Source of the DNA: Methanoregula sp. | GTDB lineage: Archaea; Halobacteriota; Methanomicrobia; Methanomicrobiales; Methanospirillaceae | DNA: 64,000 nucleotides | Direction of reading: 5' to 3' | Assembly (NCBI GenBank): GCA_003154335.1 | Contig: PMDE01000064.1 | Coordinates: 1-64,000 of the forward strand | Shown here: positions 7,677-15,409 of the stretch, in pieces | Position numbering within the stretch: the stretch's first letter is position 1 | How the letters are laid out: every line of letters starts with the position of its first letter | Position numbers and translations under genes: made by a program | Notes under the pieces: model-generated | The model's input: only the letters and a program-made list of their open reading frames with translations | Database searches by the model: none | What the model was told of the DNA's origin: nothing

Positions 7677-8366
7677 TTAACCTTTATTGATCGAAACTAC
7701 ACGGACTTCGGCTACGGGATAACCGAAGTCAACGATTACTCCGGATAGAGATTTTTGGGTAACTTCTCCAATTCGGACATACAGGATAGCAGAGGTATTC
7801 GAGACTTCCACTTCGGGCCTGTCTGAAACCCCCATTGCCAGGATATCCCCGATATGAATATCGGTGATGTTGACCTTATTGCTGGACAATTGATCTGCTG
7901 ACCAGTTCTGAGTCATAGAGTTGCCGGACGGGATGGTAATCCGTTTCTTTTCGTTGGTCTTCATACCAACAATTCCTGCGCTGATAGCATTAAATTCCGG
8001 GGAGAAGATGGCAAACTGTTTAGTCCATCCGCTTCCCGGGGTATATATTTGAACGGGATAGACTGATCCGGTTAACGTCTGGTTGGATGTAACCGAAATT
8101 TGCCGGGCAAGGACCAATCCGCTTGTATTCGCAGACGTCTGAGCGTACAACTGCTGGTCAGTAGTCAGGATCGGACTACCCGCAGCATCAAAGAAAGTAT
8201 AGTCGATAACAACTGAATCCCCCGGCTTAACTGAGGTAAACATGACCAGCCAGCTGGAACCCATTCCCGAGATGATCATGAGAACGACAAAAAGGACACA
8301 GGCCCCCACGATAAGGACCTTTTTTACCATTTTCGTCGATTCCTCTTTCTTTTTCTTTTCACCCAT
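7677..8366 (-). CDS. membrane-anchored FKBP-like peptidyl-prolyl isomerase
   Basis: 229 residues. A Lys/Glu-rich N-terminus (MGEKKKKEESTKMVKK) precedes one hydrophobic helix (about 17-37), which should anchor the protein with the rest outside. After it comes SVKPGDSVVIDYTFFDAAG, the FKBP opening strand pattern, and later SAGIVGMKTNEKKRITIP, which matches the conserved G-M-x-x-G/N-E-K-x-x-x-I-P part of archaeal FKBPs. The insert between them is larger than in SlyD-type proteins. It is likely an extracytoplasmic folding factor; isomerase activity is not proven because active-site residues are divergent. Upstream lies a 625-base non-coding region. Confidence 0.6.
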   Translation of the reverse strand: MGEKKKKEESTKMVKKVLIVGACVLFVVLMIISGMGSSWLVMFTSVKPGDSVVIDYTFFDAAGSPILTTDQQLYAQTSANTSGLVLARQISVTSNQTLTGSVYPVQIYTPGSGWTKQFAIFSPEFNAISAGIVGMKTNEKKRITIPSGNSMTQNWSADQLSSNKVNITDIHIGDILAMGVSDRPEVEVSNTSAILYVRIGEVTQKSLSGVIVDFGYPVAEVRVVSINKG

Positions 8367-8456
8367 GCTTTTTTTTCCTCCTTACTACATCATTTTCCAA
8401 CGGTCATAAACTATTCCGCTCTTTCTCACCATATTAAATTTGGGTAAAGTGTTATT

Positions 8457-8760
8457 TTAACCCCAATTTTTTAATGAAATCTTTCGATAATATCGCTCGG
8501 ATCAATTATTTTGACGCTCCAGGGGGCTTCAGCAATGCCTCCGCCCCCGCCGCTGCGGAGACCCCCACACAGCGATAGATCCGCATACACTTCTCACAAC
8601 ACGAAAAAGTTACCGGTAAAATCACTATTACTTTTTTCATTTCAGTTTTGGTTACAAAAAATTTTCGAAAAATATCGTCGTAGAAATTAAAAGATTTAGG
8701 GGCTGTATTAACACGTTACCCTTAAATTTTTATTTATAATAAATACAAACTTGGGGTTAA
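8457..8760. repeat. inverted repeat pair TTAACCCCAA / TTGGGGTTAA
   Basis: The left arm TTAACCCCAA is at 8457-8466 and the right arm TTGGGGTTAA at 8751-8760, perfect over 10 bases; a further TTT on the inner side is also shared after one mismatch. The arms bracket about 284 bases including the GC-rich hairpin. They could be ends of a small element or two copies of a regulator site for the divergent genes. I see no clear target-site duplication outside the arms. Confidence 0.4.
8522..8566. ncRNA. GC-rich hairpin, possible small RNA or leader element
   Basis: A GC-rich island in an otherwise A/T-rich gap. GGGGG (8522-8526) can pair with CCCCC (8562-8566) around an inner stem CTCCGC (8539-8544) with GCGGAG (8555-8560). 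Alternatively GGGGGC (8522-8527) pairs perfectly with GCCCCC (8543-8548), so two folds exclude each other. No box C/D or clear H/ACA signature was found. Strand and function are undetermined. Confidence 0.25.
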
Positions 8761-8991
8761 TCGAGGTTATTGAAGTCCGCTGATTGAAGCGAAATCCCGA
8801 TCCAACGAAGATGCAGGTGATCATCGATAAAACATCTGGGAAATGAGAATTAATTGAAATAGCACAGTATTTATGAAATGGGTAAAATGCGTAAGAAAAC
8901 TTCCCGACCTCGCAGTTAATGTGAAATAATAATGAGTTTCTATCCCCTTTATCTCCGATGACTTTTAGTACTCCTCATACTAAAATCAGTA

Positions 8992-9780
8992 ATGATGGAT
9001 AAAAAAAAGGTCAGGGATTATATGACCTATGATGTCGTCAGTATTGATTTCCACGGTTCGGTAAAAGACGTTATTGAAAAAATTCAAAAAACACATCATG
9101 ACGGTTTCCCGGTAGTAGATGGGGAAGAAGTTGTCGGTTATATCTCTGCACGGGATCTTCTGTTTGTACAGTTAACAACGCCAATCGAGCAGGTAATGTC
9201 AAAAAATCTGATTGTTGCTGACCCGGACATGGATATCAATGATGCAGCCCGGGTGATCTTCCGGAGCGGTATCCAGAAGCTGCCGGTTGTAGATGAAAAA
9301 AATCACCTCCTGGGAATCATTTCGAATTCTGATGTCATACGCTCCCAGATTGAACACGTTTCACCTGAAAAAGTTTTTAATTTTATCAGTACGCTCAAAA
9401 AGCTTTATGGTGTTGATCCTTCACTGAATCGCGGCACAGTACCGGTCAATGATCTCCTGCCAACCCAGTCAAAGATTTATGAGGATGAACTTGAAGGACG
9501 GATGTACGAGATTAAAAAAGGGCTTGCTGAACCGATTATTGTTGTAAAGCGACCAGGAAAAATTATCCTTGTCGACGGACATCATCGCGCGATCGCAGCA
9601 AAACGGCTCGGAATTATGGCACTCGATGCATATATTATCGAAATAAAAGAAGAAATAGAACTGGGGATGGAACGGACCGCACATGCAATGAATTTAAAAA
9701 CACTGGACGATGTCCAGGTTCTTGATTACGCCCGTCACCCGCTTGTAGCAATAACCCACCGTCTTGTAAGGAGAGTCTGA
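8992..9780 (+). CDS. CBS-domain pair fused to a ParB/Srx-like domain
   Basis: 262 residues. Residues about 5-60 and 65-125 are two CBS domains (VRDYMTYDVVSIDFHGSV; VMSKNLIVADPDMDINDA), which bind adenine nucleotides and act as sensors. Residues about 150-225 form a ParB/sulfiredoxin-like domain with LPTQSKIYEDELEGR and IILVDGHHRAIAAKRLG, where the DGHHR segment is the nucleotide-binding signature. In archaea, related domains include the free-serine kinase SerK, so a small-molecule kinase or an energy-sensing regulator is more likely than plasmid partitioning. Two ATGs in tandem (8992, 8995) could start it. It has a possible leader of about 230 bases. Confidence 0.75.
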   Translation: MMDKKKVRDYMTYDVVSIDFHGSVKDVIEKIQKTHHDGFPVVDGEEVVGYISARDLLFVQLTTPIEQVMSKNLIVADPDMDINDAARVIFRSGIQKLPVVDEKNHLLGIISNSDVIRSQIEHVSPEKVFNFISTLKKLYGVDPSLNRGTVPVNDLLPTQSKIYEDELEGRMYEIKKGLAEPIIVVKRPGKIILVDGHHRAIAAKRLGIMALDAYIIEIKEEIELGMERTAHAMNLKTLDDVQVLDYARHPLVAITHRLVRRV

Positions 9781-9857
9781 TATTCCGGATTTGGGAAAAA
9801 ATATCCTCTATTAAAAATTAACACTTAACTCGTGACTGTTTTGACCGGATTAAACGC

Positions 9858-11036
9858 TTAAGACCCGGCATACCTCAGGTCAAACTTTTCGTTGAGTACG
9901 TGCTCTTTTACTATTGTTCCATCTGCTACGACGACTTCAGGCCAGAGACGGGTCTTGGAATGCACGACAACCCGGTCACGAAGTACCACACGAGGACCGA
10001 TGACAGTATCGTTTTCAATACTGCAGAATTCACCAATATGGGTGTCATTATCCATAATACACCCTGAAATAGTGCTGCTGGTACCAACAACGACCCTGTT
10101 GTAAAGAGAAGAGGAAAATACTTTCACATTATTCCTGAGAATACATTTATCACCGATGCTGGTATATGGCCCAATCAGAACATTGTCCCCAATCGTTGTT
10201 CCCGGACCTATCGCCACGGGACCGATTACTTTGGTATTTTTTCCCAGGGTAATGGAATCCCCCAGCTGGACCGGGCCCTGGATCTGTGCCCCGTGCATTG
10301 ACAGGTTCCCGATAATATCCGTAAATGCAATATCCTGCAGCTTCCACCGTTCTGCCTGGCGCAGGGAGTGCGGGCTTCCCACATCAGTCCAGTTACCCCT
10401 TGCAAGCCAGCCTTTCAGCACATGTTTTTCCTCCATCATTTTCGGGAACAGGTCACGGGCAAAATCGTATTTTGTACCCTGGGGGATATGGTCAAAAATT
10501 TCCGGGCTGCACACGTACATTCCAGTGCTTGCAAGATTGGAAAAAATTTCACCGGGGGCCGGCTTTTCCTTGAACCGCTTAATTTCGTAATTGACATCTA
10601 TTTCAGCAATACCATATTCGCCGGGATCATCAATAGATATCAGACCGATGGTGGCAGTAGCCTTCTCTTTCTGATGTGTCCGGTAAAACTCTAGAACATT
10701 CAAATCAGTAACGTGATCGCCGCCAACAACCAAAAAATCCTGTCCGTCAAGATATCGCTGGGCGTTTTTGACGCTTCCGGCTGTACCAAGCTTGGCTTTC
10801 TCGTGTACATAGATGATCTCAACACCGAAGAGGGAACCATCACCGAGTGCCTCCTCAATAGAATCACCCATATAACCAAGAGTGAGCACGACTTCACGAA
10901 AACCCATGTTCGAAAGATGCGACACCAGGTGCTGGACGGAGGGTCGGTTGACAATAGGAATACAGGGTTTAGGTCGTTCGAACGTGAGTGGACGGAGCCG
11001 GGTCCCCTCACCCCCGCACATTATGCACACCTTCAT
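9858..11036 (-). CDS. sugar-1-phosphate nucleotidyltransferase with C-terminal left-handed beta-helix
   Basis: 392 residues. The N-terminal Rossmann-like domain begins with CGGEGTRLRPLTFERPKP, the nucleotide-binding signature of glucose-1-phosphate thymidylyl- and mannose-1-phosphate guanylyltransferases, and has VVGGDHVTDLN with the metal-binding Asp. From about residue 250 hexapeptide repeats (GPVAIGPGTTIGDNVLIGPY) form a left-handed beta-helix. Such enzymes make NDP-sugars for surface glycans; the sugar and the base are not determined by sequence. It is divergent from a small Cys-rich gene about 100 bases away. Confidence 0.85.
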   Translation of the reverse strand: MKVCIMCGGEGTRLRPLTFERPKPCIPIVNRPSVQHLVSHLSNMGFREVVLTLGYMGDSIEEALGDGSLFGVEIIYVHEKAKLGTAGSVKNAQRYLDGQDFLVVGGDHVTDLNVLEFYRTHQKEKATATIGLISIDDPGEYGIAEIDVNYEIKRFKEKPAPGEIFSNLASTGMYVCSPEIFDHIPQGTKYDFARDLFPKMMEEKHVLKGWLARGNWTDVGSPHSLRQAERWKLQDIAFTDIIGNLSMHGAQIQGPVQLGDSITLGKNTKVIGPVAIGPGTTIGDNVLIGPYTSIGDKCILRNNVKVFSSSLYNRVVVGTSSTISGCIMDNDTHIGEFCSIENDTVIGPRVVLRDRVVVHSKTRLWPEVVVADGTIVKEHVLNEKFDLRYAGS

Positions 11037-11135
11037 GCGTATAGTTTTCGTGCTGGATCGTTTTAATCATAGTGATTTTAGTGCTCCTTTTAATATATTC
11101 AGGAATATACGTGATCTTTGCAGGATTGTGTGACA

Positions 11136-11402
11136 ATGGCTGAAGAGGATTACCGGGTTCTCCCGGTGCAAAATGGACGCGTACAATGCCTCCAGGAAAA
11201 AAAAGAGCCGGTTGAGAACTGCAGTTTCTGCATTCACTGCCGTGAGTTTTCAGTAAAAGGGAAATTTGTAAAGTCACCTTCCCTCGCTTACTGCACGAAA
11301 TGCCGGACAACAGATCGGGTAGATCTGTCAAAAGCTGAAGCAGTGAAATGTGCGGATCGCCAGGGCGAGGGGTTCCATTCCTTCACCAGCATTATCAGTT
11401 GA
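11136..11402 (+). CDS. small Cys-rich protein of unknown function
   Basis: 88 residues; I do not recognise the family. Seven Cys are spaced as C18, C29-x2-C32-x2-C35, C53-x2-C56 and C72, which suggests one or two zinc or iron-sulfur sites. There are no membrane segments. The ATG at 11136 is preferred over an upstream TTG in frame. It is divergent from the nucleotidyltransferase gene and converges with cobyric acid synthase, whose stop is 27 bases away. Confidence 0.6.
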   Translation: MAEEDYRVLPVQNGRVQCLQEKKEPVENCSFCIHCREFSVKGKFVKSPSLAYCTKCRTTDRVDLSKAEAVKCADRQGEGFHSFTSIIS

Positions 11403-11429
11403 TTTTTAAAATGATATATTTGATACTCC

Positions 11430-12872
11430 TTATCCGGTAACCAGGTGTACAATAGTATCCATATCAACATATTCTTCAAAAATATCTGCCAGATGTTCAT
11501 AGGGATCACCCTCATCGTCCGTTATTGGTATAAAGGGCAATCCCTTTTGCGAATACAGGTAAGAGAGAAGGGCATTTGCTGCCGAAGGATTCGAAAAAAG
11601 CCCGTGCAGGTAGGTACCAAATACGAGACCATCATCACTTACCCTGCCATCTCCTTCAAGCGCCTCCCGGTCACAGCCAGATTCAGTAATTCCCATATGA
11701 ATCTCGTAACCAGTAACCTCACCCATCGCGGAGAGAATAGGGGGCACTGGACATGCGCTCCGCCTGATCTGGAACGTATTCTTTTCATACGAGGTAAACC
11801 GGGTCACACAATCAAGCAATCCCAGGCCTTCGTATGTTCCGGCATCGGATTCAAAACCGGAATCAATGAGTGTTTTTCCGAGTATCTGATATCCCCCGCA
11901 AATCCCGATTATCGGGATCCCCCTTAGCCTTGCTGATCGAATTTCCAGATCCGTACCAGTCCCGATTATAGCGTTAAGGTCAGCAATCGTGTTTTTTGTT
12001 CCCGGTATTATTACGCAGTCATAAATATCAAGAGGTTGACCGCAGGATATGTAGTCGACCGCAGCGTGTTGTTCAAGCAGCTCAAAATCGGTAAAATTGG
12101 AAATTTTGGGAAGTTTTAAAATTCCTATCCTGACTTCTGAATTTTTTGTTTTTTTATCTCCAAGAGAAAGTGAATCCTCACTCGGTAGAGGGAGGGAGAA
12201 ATAGGGGACGATCCCGAGCACTTTTATCCCGGTAAGATCCTCAAGGATTTTGACGCCCGGTTCAAAAATGCTGATGTCTCCGCGGAACTTGTTGATGATA
12301 ATTCCTTTCACAAGAGGTCGTATTTCCGGTGGCAGGAGTTCAATCGTTCCAATGATCTGTGCAAAAACCCCTCCCCGCTCAATATCAGCGACAAGAATCA
12401 TTGGCAGGCGGAGAGCTTTTGCGAGCTGGGTGTTTGCGATATCCCGGTCGTAAAGGTTCAGTTCAGCAGCACCACCTGCGCCTTCCACCACAACCTGCCC
12501 GTACTCTGCTTCCAGCCGTTTAAATGATTCGAGGGCTTTTATCAGGAGTTCCGGAGTTTCCCGGTAATAATCCGCAATATGGATATCCTTATAAGGGTGT
12601 CCATGAAGCACAACTTGAGAAATGCTGTCCCCTTTTGGTTTAAGAAGAATAGGATTCATATCAGTATGAGGAGGCACTTTTGCAGCGATCGCCTGCATAG
12701 CCTGTGCCATGCCGATCTCTCCGCCATCAGGTGTAACGAAGGAATTCAGGCTCATATTCTGGGATTTGAAAGGAGCTACCATTATCCCGCGTCGGACAAG
12801 GCAACGGCAGAGTGCTGCAACAGTGACACTCTTTCCTACATGCGATGCCGAACCCACAATGAATAAGGACAT
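11430..12872 (-). CDS. cobQ: cobyric acid synthase (CobQ/CbiP)
   Basis: 480-residue glutamine-dependent amidotransferase that amidates side chains b, d, e and g of adenosyl-cobyrinate diamide in cobamide synthesis, needed for methanogen corrinoids. The N-terminal P-loop-like ATPase domain opens with FIVGSASHVGKSVTVAALCR and contains FKSQNMSLNSFV. The C-terminal class I glutaminase domain has the nucleophile in PIIGICGGYQILG and the catalytic His in VFGTYLHGLFSNP. Length and domain order are normal. No other cobamide genes are nearby. Confidence 0.95.
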   Translation of the reverse strand: MSLFIVGSASHVGKSVTVAALCRCLVRRGIMVAPFKSQNMSLNSFVTPDGGEIGMAQAMQAIAAKVPPHTDMNPILLKPKGDSISQVVLHGHPYKDIHIADYYRETPELLIKALESFKRLEAEYGQVVVEGAGGAAELNLYDRDIANTQLAKALRLPMILVADIERGGVFAQIIGTIELLPPEIRPLVKGIIINKFRGDISIFEPGVKILEDLTGIKVLGIVPYFSLPLPSEDSLSLGDKKTKNSEVRIGILKLPKISNFTDFELLEQHAAVDYISCGQPLDIYDCVIIPGTKNTIADLNAIIGTGTDLEIRSARLRGIPIIGICGGYQILGKTLIDSGFESDAGTYEGLGLLDCVTRFTSYEKNTFQIRRSACPVPPILSAMGEVTGYEIHMGITESGCDREALEGDGRVSDDGLVFGTYLHGLFSNPSAANALLSYLYSQKGLPFIPITDDEGDPYEHLADIFEEYVDMDTIVHLVTG

Positions 12873-13038
12873 GCCGGTATTACTTTGTAGACTTTCAGAT
12901 CATAAAAAACAACATCTCTTTCATCACGCGGGTTCGAGGAAAAGGTTCCTTTAAAATACCTGTTCCGGGTCAGATACGTCATTATTTCCTTCAGGTAATG
13001 CCAAGTAATAAATAACCAGAACCGTAAAAATACATGTA

Positions 13039-13344
13039 ATGATTGGTGGGATTTGCCCGACGTGTGGACTACCTAAAGAACTGTGTATCTGTGAAGAGGT
13101 AGCAAAAGAACAGCAAAGGATCAATGTCAAAGTGAACAAACGCCGATACGGAAAAGAAGTAACCGTCATTGAAGGACTTGATCCAACCGATATCGATCTT
13201 GAAGACCTTTCAAAATATATGAAAAGTAAACTTGCCTGCGGGGGGACAGTAAAAGGAAACTCAATTGAGTTACAAGGCAACCACCGCGACAGGGTCAAAG
13301 AACTGTTGTCGTTGAAAGGTTATAGCATAGAAAATATTTCCTGA
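13039..13344 (+). CDS. translation initiation factor aIF1 (SUI1 family)
   Basis: 101 residues. aIF1 binds the 30S P site region and checks start-codon pairing. An N-terminal Cys motif ([13 protein letters not shown]) is followed by the SUI1 domain: [20 protein letters not shown], then [25 protein letters not shown]-like AGTAATAAATAACC lies roughly 25-35 bases upstream of the ATG, so the leader is very short. A T-rich tract follows the stop. Confidence 0.95.
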   Translation: MIGGICPTCGLPKELCICEEVAKEQQRINVKVNKRRYGKEVTVIEGLDPTDIDLEDLSKYMKSKLACGGTVKGNSIELQGNHRDRVKELLSLKGYSIENIS

Positions 13345-13449
13345 CCCTTTTTTTGCTATCGGATTTTTTTAATTATTATAAAAAACTTCCAAATGCAGAG
13401 TGAAACAAAAATTTTGGCGTGGAGTAATTTATTCTTCGATTTATAAAAA

Positions 13450-14484
13450 TCAGATGAAGAACCTGAAGGTCACCCAGGCAATAAACAGCATTACGGCGGA
13501 ATACTTCAGGCCCGCAATAACCCGGCCCTCACCCATCTGACCTGCAACAAGCCCGGAAAAAAAACCCTGAAGCATCGCAGCATGGGAGAACAGGCGTTTA
13601 TACGCAAAAAGATCAATTTGTCCCATAAAACCCCTCGCACCTGCTGCTGCTGCCGAAGCACCAGCTGTCGCCATCGTTGTCAGGAATGTTGAAACGAGGA
13701 TGGCAATCACGAACAGGAATACAGCAAACGATACAAGGACAATGATAACGTAGATCAACATATTGTTGCTCCGTTCCTGGGACAGGTTTACCACTTCAAA
13801 GGTGTCTTTTGCGGCTGCCCTGAGTACCTCACTGATATCTCCACCGGCTTTGCTTGCTTTTGCAATAAGATCCACGCTACGGTCCGCAAGAGGGGTACCG
13901 AGATCTTTGCCAAAACGGTACATTGCTTCAACAAATCCGGCACCCCACGACATATCGGTATCAAGCTTCCTGATATGAGGCGTTAGTGTCGAATATTCAG
14001 CACTGGCAACAATGTGAACAGCATTCGGAAGCGTCATGCCAGAATCATTCATACCTGCAAGATCACGGAAAAAGTTCGGGAGGGAATTTTCCAGGTTCTT
14101 AATACGCCATTGTTCCCTGAAATCAAGGATTGCTACCGGAACAACAGCAATCAGAACAGCAAAAATAACGAAATCATCAATCACCGTGGAGGTAAAAATC
14201 ACCTGTATTCCGTTTGAAGCAACCATCATGGCAAAACCGCCAACAAACAGGATAAGACCGAGAGGTAAACTGAGGATAAGTATATTGACAGGTTTTTCCG
14301 TCAAAACCTTAAAGGGGTGTTTTAAGAATTTTCCCAATCCTTCCCGTGTCTGACGATCCCGCTCAAGATTTGTTGTAATCGCGTCAATTTCAGATTCTGC
14401 AGCGCTTAATTCGGCGGATTTAAGCGGAGACGGGGATTGGTCACCCCGGTTGATCATATTTTTGAATTGATCCTTTATGGTCAT
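13450..14484 (-). CDS. type IV pilus / type II secretion platform protein (TadC/ArlJ family), first copy
   Basis: 344-residue polytopic membrane protein of the T2SSF family, the inner-membrane platform on which the secretion ATPase works. An N-terminal charged cytoplasmic part (1 to about 70) precedes two hydrophobic helices (about 70-125). The conserved cytoplasmic domain follows (LPNFFRDLAGMNDSGMTLPNAV; DLIAKASKAGGDISEVLRAA), then C-terminal helices with an Ala/Gly-rich stretch between them. It is the last gene of a minus-strand row after the second platform protein and the ATPase, one base apart from its neighbour. Methanogen pili of the Epd type use two such proteins. Confidence 0.85.
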   Translation of the reverse strand: MTIKDQFKNMINRGDQSPSPLKSAELSAAESEIDAITTNLERDRQTREGLGKFLKHPFKVLTEKPVNILILSLPLGLILFVGGFAMMVASNGIQVIFTSTVIDDFVIFAVLIAVVPVAILDFREQWRIKNLENSLPNFFRDLAGMNDSGMTLPNAVHIVASAEYSTLTPHIRKLDTDMSWGAGFVEAMYRFGKDLGTPLADRSVDLIAKASKAGGDISEVLRAAAKDTFEVVNLSQERSNNMLIYVIIVLVSFAVFLFVIAILVSTFLTTMATAGASAAAAGARGFMGQIDLFAYKRLFSHAAMLQGFFSGLVAGQMGEGRVIAGLKYSAVMLFIAWVTFRFFI

Positions 14485-14485
14485 C

Positions 14486-15409
14486 TCAGGTCTCCGGTGT
14501 CATGGAACTGATCATGATCACAAACATAACACTGCCTAACGGGATCATTGCATAGATAACCGCGTACAGAAACAAAGGGTGGTTATCTCCGGAGAGAACA
14601 GACATGATCGACTGGAGGATAATCAGAAAAAGCGTACCCGCAACCATGGCGGTCACATATGACTCAGACACAAGAGCAAGTGTTTCTAAAAATAATTTCT
14701 GGGTTTGCCGGTTTTCCAGCGCATATTGTTCGGCTTTTGTCCGGAAATATTCAGTAATGTTTCCTCCGCTCGCAACACTTGCGATGGTTCCCTGTAAAAA
14801 TTCCTTCATCCTTCTGCTTGGAGTACTTGCCGAAACAAGACGGAGAGAATCGATTAAGTCCCTTCCAAAAATGTCAATCTCACGTGATATGTATCGTGCC
14901 TCAACTGCACTCTGGCCATAAATCGAACTGCTGCCGAGGAGCCGGAACACTTCTGCTGGTGTAATACCGGCTGTGGACATAGAAGTGATATAATTGATTG
15001 CGTAGGGCAGACTTGCATCGATGTTCCTGCGCCGGTTCCCTGCTTCAAGGCCCGGGTACAGCAAAAAAATCAGATAAGTAATTCCACCAAATACAAGAAG
15101 AGAGAATATCGTGATAATTATCGTCCCGATAAGAAGTGTATGTGCTGAAAGTCCGACAAGTATTTCCGGTACCTCCCCTTTATACTTGATCATATTTGGG
15201 ACCTGGAAAACCCAGCTGACAATTCCAAGCAATACGGCACCGGAAAGGCCGGCAATAATCGCGCTTATATATGCCGTTGAGAGATAGACCTCAAACGGGG
15301 TTTTGAACCTCGCTGACACAAGGTCGTTTCTCAAAGCCGCGTAATCTTCTCTTTTTGCCTTCATCCTTTTGCCGAGAAGATTGAAGCAGAGCCGTTCAAA
15401 ACTATTCAT
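14486..15409 (-). CDS. type IV pilus / type II secretion platform protein (TadC/ArlJ family), second copy
   Basis: 307-residue T2SSF-family membrane protein. Helices near 45-70 and 95-120 flank the first cytoplasmic part; the conserved domain has LPYAINYITSMSTAGITPAEVF and TIASVASGGNITEYFRTKAEQ, and two C-terminal helices follow. Its start overlaps the end of the ATPase gene by 8 bases and its stop nearly abuts the other platform gene, so the three genes form one operon. The two platform proteins are diverged and probably form a heteromeric platform, as proposed for euryarchaeal pili. Confidence 0.85.
   Translation of the reverse strand: MNSFERLCFNLLGKRMKAKREDYAALRNDLVSARFKTPFEVYLSTAYISAIIAGLSGAVLLGIVSWVFQVPNMIKYKGEVPEILVGLSAHTLLIGTIIITIFSLLVFGGITYLIFLLYPGLEAGNRRRNIDASLPYAINYITSMSTAGITPAEVFRLLGSSSIYGQSAVEARYISREIDIFGRDLIDSLRLVSASTPSRRMKEFLQGTIASVASGGNITEYFRTKAEQYALENRQTQKLFLETLALVSESYVTAMVAGTLFLIILQSIMSVLSGDNHPLFLYAVIYAMIPLGSVMFVIMISSMTPET

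Larger units (their letters stand above)
8367..8991. other. 625-base intergenic region between divergent genes, with repeats and promoter-like boxes
   Basis: No convincing coding frame. It holds an A/T-rich box for the FKBP-like gene (minus strand, about 8429-8443), a GC-rich hairpin (8522-8566), a perfect 10-bp inverted repeat pair TTAACCCCAA (8457-8466) and TTGGGGTTAA (8751-8760), and a TATA-like TTTATTTATAATAAATA (about 8729-8745). The latter could start a leader of some 230 bases in front of the CBS-ParB gene. The length of the gap and the density of signals suggest a regulatory or RNA role. Confidence 0.5.

Noticed and set aside
8457..8760. Calling the inverted repeat region a definite MITE
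   Set aside because: The arms are only 10 bp, no target-site duplication is seen and there is no second copy in the window.
8761..8850. Box C/D-like signals after the right repeat arm
   Set aside because: CTGA and GTGAT-like strings occur but not in the C-D'-C'-D order or spacing.
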